From: Patescibacteria group bacterium | GTDB lineage: Bacteria; Patescibacteriota; Microgenomatia; PFEM01; JAHIFH01 | Direction: 5' to 3' | NCBI GenBank assembly: GCA_018900995.1 | Contig: JAHIFH010000052.1 | Location: 1-16,444, forward strand | DNA length: 16,444 bases | Part shown: positions 14,662 through 16,444 of the stretch, in pieces | Layout: each line of letters starts with the position of its first letter | How positions within the stretch are numbered: the stretch's first letter is position 1 | Made by a program: the position numbers and the translations under genes | The notes under the pieces: model-generated | What the model was told of the DNA's origin: nothing | Databases searched by the model: none | Seen by the model: only the letters and a program-made list of their open reading frames with translations

Positions 14662-14979
14662 TTAGAATCCTCCGGGCTCAAAAATATTGACTCCCGTTAC
14701 AGTCTCTATAATTTGAATTATCCAATAACTGGCAAAAATTATCAAGAAGCCAATTAAAGCGGCAGTGATAGCCTTTTTGCCTTGACCAGCTCCTTCTGGA
14801 TTTTCTTGCCCAGCACTAACAATGAACATTAATCCCCCGCCAACTAAAAGAAAGAAAAGAATCACCCCTGCCAGGATATAAATATTGGGAAGAATATTAG
14901 AAATAATATCACCCAAGGTCATTGAGGTGGTCAAGCCAAGATGTTTCTCAAATAGAGCCTCACCAATATTAAAAGACAT
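14662..14979 (-). CDS. T4SS pilin-like protein 1 (VirB2-like), first gene of the pilin operon
   Basis: From ATG 14979 the protein has 105 residues with helices at about 32-55 and 69-92. The loop is FIVSAGQENPEGAGQGKK, longer than in the other pilins and lacking the GGD signature, while the second helix (ITAALIGFLIIFASYWII) is typical. An in-frame TTG lies one codon upstream (14982), but a promoter whose -10 ends seven bases before ATG 14979 favours the ATG on a leaderless message. It heads a five-gene pilin run with gaps of 2-14 bases. Confidence 0.82.
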   Translation of the reverse strand: MSFNIGEALFEKHLGLTTSMTLGDIISNILPNIYILAGVILFFLLVGGGLMFIVSAGQENPEGAGQGKKAITAALIGFLIIFASYWIIQIIETVTGVNIFEPGGF

Positions 14980-14986
14980 CAAATCC

Positions 14987-15016
14987 AGTCTATCAATATC
15001 AAGCTTCCCCTGTCAA
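14987..15016 (-). promoter_or_regulatory. Pilin operon promoter, leaderless layout
   Basis: On the minus strand a perfect TTGACA (plus 15011-15016) and TAGACT (14987-14992) are 18 bp apart. The -10 ends exactly seven bases before ATG 14979. Confidence 0.68.
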
Positions 15017-15020
15017 ATCT

Positions 15021-15049
15021 TTGCAAGCTTGGTAGATTTTGGTTATACT
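15021..15049 (+). promoter_or_regulatory. Polyprenyl synthase promoter, leaderless layout
   Basis: TTGCAA (15021-15026) and TATACT (15044-15049) are 17 bp apart, and the -10 ends seven bases before ATG 15057. Only four bases separate its -35 from the -35 of the divergent pilin promoter. AAGCTT occurs at 15001-15006 and 15025-15030. Confidence 0.68.
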
Positions 15050-15056
15050 CAACCAC

Positions 15057-16118
15057 ATGCAAGCCAAGGTTTATCTTAAGGATTACATTAAAAAAACAGA
15101 GCCCATCTTAAACTCTTTCTTTAAGGGTCAAGAAAAAGAAGCTAGTAAAATTTCCCCCATCACTGTTGAGATGACAAGGATTTATCGAAACTTCATGGGT
15201 GGAAAAAATATTCGTGGTGCTCTGACCAAGCTAGGATATGAGTGCTTTGGCGGTGGAAATGAAAAAGCCATTTTAAAAACCTCATTAATGGTAGAAATAG
15301 CTCATTCTTTTCTTTTAATCCACGATGACATTATGGATAAAGATATTCTTAGAAGGGGAGAACCAACTATCCACCTTCAATATGAAGATATTCATCAAAA
15401 AAGGAATTTCAAAAGAGAAGGGAGTCACTATGGGCTTTCGATGGCGATTGACATGGGTGATATTGGGATGATTCTCTCTCACCTTCTTCTAGTTGATTCT
15501 GATTTCAGTGATGAGATTAAAACTAGAGTACTAAAGTGTTTTGATAAACAGATTTTAATGACTGCTTTTGGTCAAGCACTTGACCTCACTTATGAAGCCA
15601 GCCAACAATTGAGTGAGAAAGACATTTTTCAGATTCATCATTATAAAACCGCCAATTACACTATTACCGGACCTTTACAATACGGTGCCTTGTTTGCTGG
15701 AGCAAGTGAAAAAGAGATAAAAAAGATAGAAAAATATGGACTACCGGTGGGAATTGCTTTTCAACTAAGGGATGACGAACTTGGTCTTTTTGCTGATGAA
15801 AAAACCCTGGGTAAACCGATTGGGAGTGACGTCAAAGAAAATAAAAATACTATTCTTCACTTAAAAGCTTTGGAGTCGGCAAAGGGTGAAGATAAGGATT
15901 TTATTAAATACGCTTATGGAAATAGGAAATTAACAAAAAAAGAACTTAAGCGAGTAAGAGAAATCACCCAAAAAACAGGCGCCCTGGATTACTCGCAAAA
16001 AATGGCTAGAAGATTGGTTGAAAGAGGGAAAAAATATATTCCCCAAATTACCACCAATCTAGAACATCAGGATACCTTATCTAAAATGGCGGATTTCATG
16101 ATTGAGCGAGAAAGCTAG
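15057..16118 (+). CDS. Polyprenyl diphosphate synthase (geranylgeranyl-type)
   Basis: This 353-residue trans-isoprenyl synthase condenses isopentenyl diphosphate units onto an allylic primer, probably to farnesyl- or geranylgeranyl-diphosphate. The first Asp-rich motif is DDIMD (90-94), followed by the RR pair at 99-100. The second is DDELG (239-243), with the final Asp replaced by Gly as in many actinobacterial-type GGPP synthases, then GKPIGSD. K197/T198 and Q237 fit the usual substrate-binding positions. F85, five residues before the first motif, argues for a short or medium chain. ATG 15057 is chosen over TTG 15039 because the -10 box TATACT would lie inside the longer version. It precedes the undecaprenyl diphosphate synthase by 20 nt, so its product could prime that enzyme. 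Exact chain length cannot be read from sequence. Confidence 0.92.
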   Translation: MQAKVYLKDYIKKTEPILNSFFKGQEKEASKISPITVEMTRIYRNFMGGKNIRGALTKLGYECFGGGNEKAILKTSLMVEIAHSFLLIHDDIMDKDILRRGEPTIHLQYEDIHQKRNFKREGSHYGLSMAIDMGDIGMILSHLLLVDSDFSDEIKTRVLKCFDKQILMTAFGQALDLTYEASQQLSEKDIFQIHHYKTANYTITGPLQYGALFAGASEKEIKKIEKYGLPVGIAFQLRDDELGLFADEKTLGKPIGSDVKENKNTILHLKALESAKGEDKDFIKYAYGNRKLTKKELKRVREITQKTGALDYSQKMARRLVERGKKYIPQITTNLEHQDTLSKMADFMIERES

Positions 16119-16130
16119 GAGTGATACAAT
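16102..16130 (+). promoter_or_regulatory. Promoter of the undecaprenyl diphosphate synthase gene, leaderless layout
   Basis: TTGAGC (16102-16107) and TACAAT (16125-16130, extended by TGA) are 17 bp apart. The -10 ends eight bases before ATG 16139. AGGAG at 16117-16121 is 17 bases from the ATG, too far to be its Shine-Dalgarno. The -35 lies inside the end of the upstream gene. Confidence 0.58.
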
Positions 16131-16138
16131 AGCTCAGC

Positions 16139-16444
16139 ATGGCTAGAAAGACTTCCAAAATCAGACTTGATAAAAAGCGGATTCCCAAGCACATTGGCAT
16201 TATTATGGATGGAAACCGTCGCTGGGCTGCCAAAAGAGGTCTCCCTCCTATGAAGGGTCATGAGGCAGGAGTTAAGGCTTTGGTGAAAATTGTGGAACAC
16301 TGTTTAGAGCTAGGAGTGGAAACGTTGACCATCTATGCTCTTTCCACTGAAAACTGGCGCAAGCGAGCGAAAAAGGAGATTGAAGGGCTTTTTGACCTTC
16401 TGACTAAGGCGGTTGATGAAAGGAAAGAGGAGTATAAAGAAAAA
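16139..16444 (+). CDS. uppS: Undecaprenyl (cis-polyprenyl) diphosphate synthase, N-terminal part, cut by window edge
   Basis: The 102 visible codons carry the cis-prenyltransferase signature: HIGIIMDGNRRWAAKRG with the catalytic Asp at D24, GHEAG with H41, and TIYALSTENW with N72, matching the positions of E. coli UppS D26, H43 and N74. The enzyme adds isopentenyl units in cis to make undecaprenyl diphosphate, the lipid carrier for peptidoglycan and other envelope polymers, at the cytoplasmic face of the membrane. A short basic N-terminus (MARKTSKIRLDKKR) precedes the core. The C-terminal half, with the Arg cluster and RxG motif, lies outside the window. It follows the polyprenyl synthase by 20 nt and may also have its own promoter. 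Confidence 0.95.
   Translation, partial: MARKTSKIRLDKKRIPKHIGIIMDGNRRWAAKRGLPPMKGHEAGVKALVKIVEHCLELGVETLTIYALSTENWRKRAKKEIEGLFDLLTKAVDERKEEYKEK

Noticed and set aside
15039..15059. TTG 15039 as start of the polyprenyl synthase
   Set aside because: The -10 box TATACT would fall inside the coding region, and the added six residues have no family support. ATG 15057 fits the leaderless promoter.
1..16444. tRNA, rRNA, CRISPR arrays, insertion sequences, relaxase or coupling-protein genes
   Set aside because: I looked on both strands and saw no cloverleaf, repeat-spacer array, transposase or relaxase motif, so the locus cannot be called conjugative from this window.

Overview
The window looks like a stretch of a Patescibacteria (Candidate Phyla Radiation) chromosome, possibly Microgenomates. 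The signs are moderate GC, tightly packed operons, a VirB6-like protein with the wording typical of that group, several tandem VirB2-like 'T4SS pilin' paralogues, and isolated polyprenyl synthase genes. The taxonomic call is inference. TGA ends two genes (prgI-like and virB6-like) and no gene has an in-frame TGA, so the standard bacterial code applies.

From 1 to 14979 the window is a type IV secretion-like (T4SS) locus. The left minus-strand operon reads, in transcription order, PrgI-like membrane protein (6197-5202), TraC/VirB4 N-terminal-like protein (5224-4343), VirB4 ATPase (4295-2400) and a large membrane-anchored M23 peptidase that runs off the left edge (2379-1). Right of it lies a two-gene plus-strand island. 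It holds a small unknown protein (about 6367-6624) behind a terminator-like leader, and a 640-residue soluble unknown protein (6752-8674). The right minus-strand part encodes six small two-helix pilin-like proteins (14979-13030), an 813-residue secreted protein with 35 cysteines (12745-10304) and a VirB6/TrbL-like channel protein (10265-8697).

From 15057 onward the plus strand carries a polyprenyl (GGPP-type) synthase and the start of an undecaprenyl diphosphate synthase. These make the long-chain isoprenoid and lipid carrier of envelope synthesis.

The T4SS parts fit one machine: VirB4 energises it, PrgI, TraC-like and VirB6 form the membrane complex, the pilins form a filament or surface polymer, the Cys-rich protein is a candidate surface or tip component, and the M23 enzyme opens peptidoglycan. 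No relaxase, VirD4 coupling protein or VirB11 lies in the window, so conjugation is not shown; DNA uptake, effector delivery or host attachment are equally open.

The most striking signal is regulatory. At six transcription-unit starts a -10 box ends 7-8 bases before the ATG, in five of them with a recognisable -35 at 17-18 bp spacing. This suggests leaderless mRNAs, while several operon-internal genes have good Shine-Dalgarno sites. The last pilin gene is separated from the other five by a two-tier terminator hairpin and has its own promoter, whose -35 sits inside a 7-bp-arm palindrome. The largest gene-free stretch is 6198-6361 or 6366; no intergenic stretch exceeds 300 bases.
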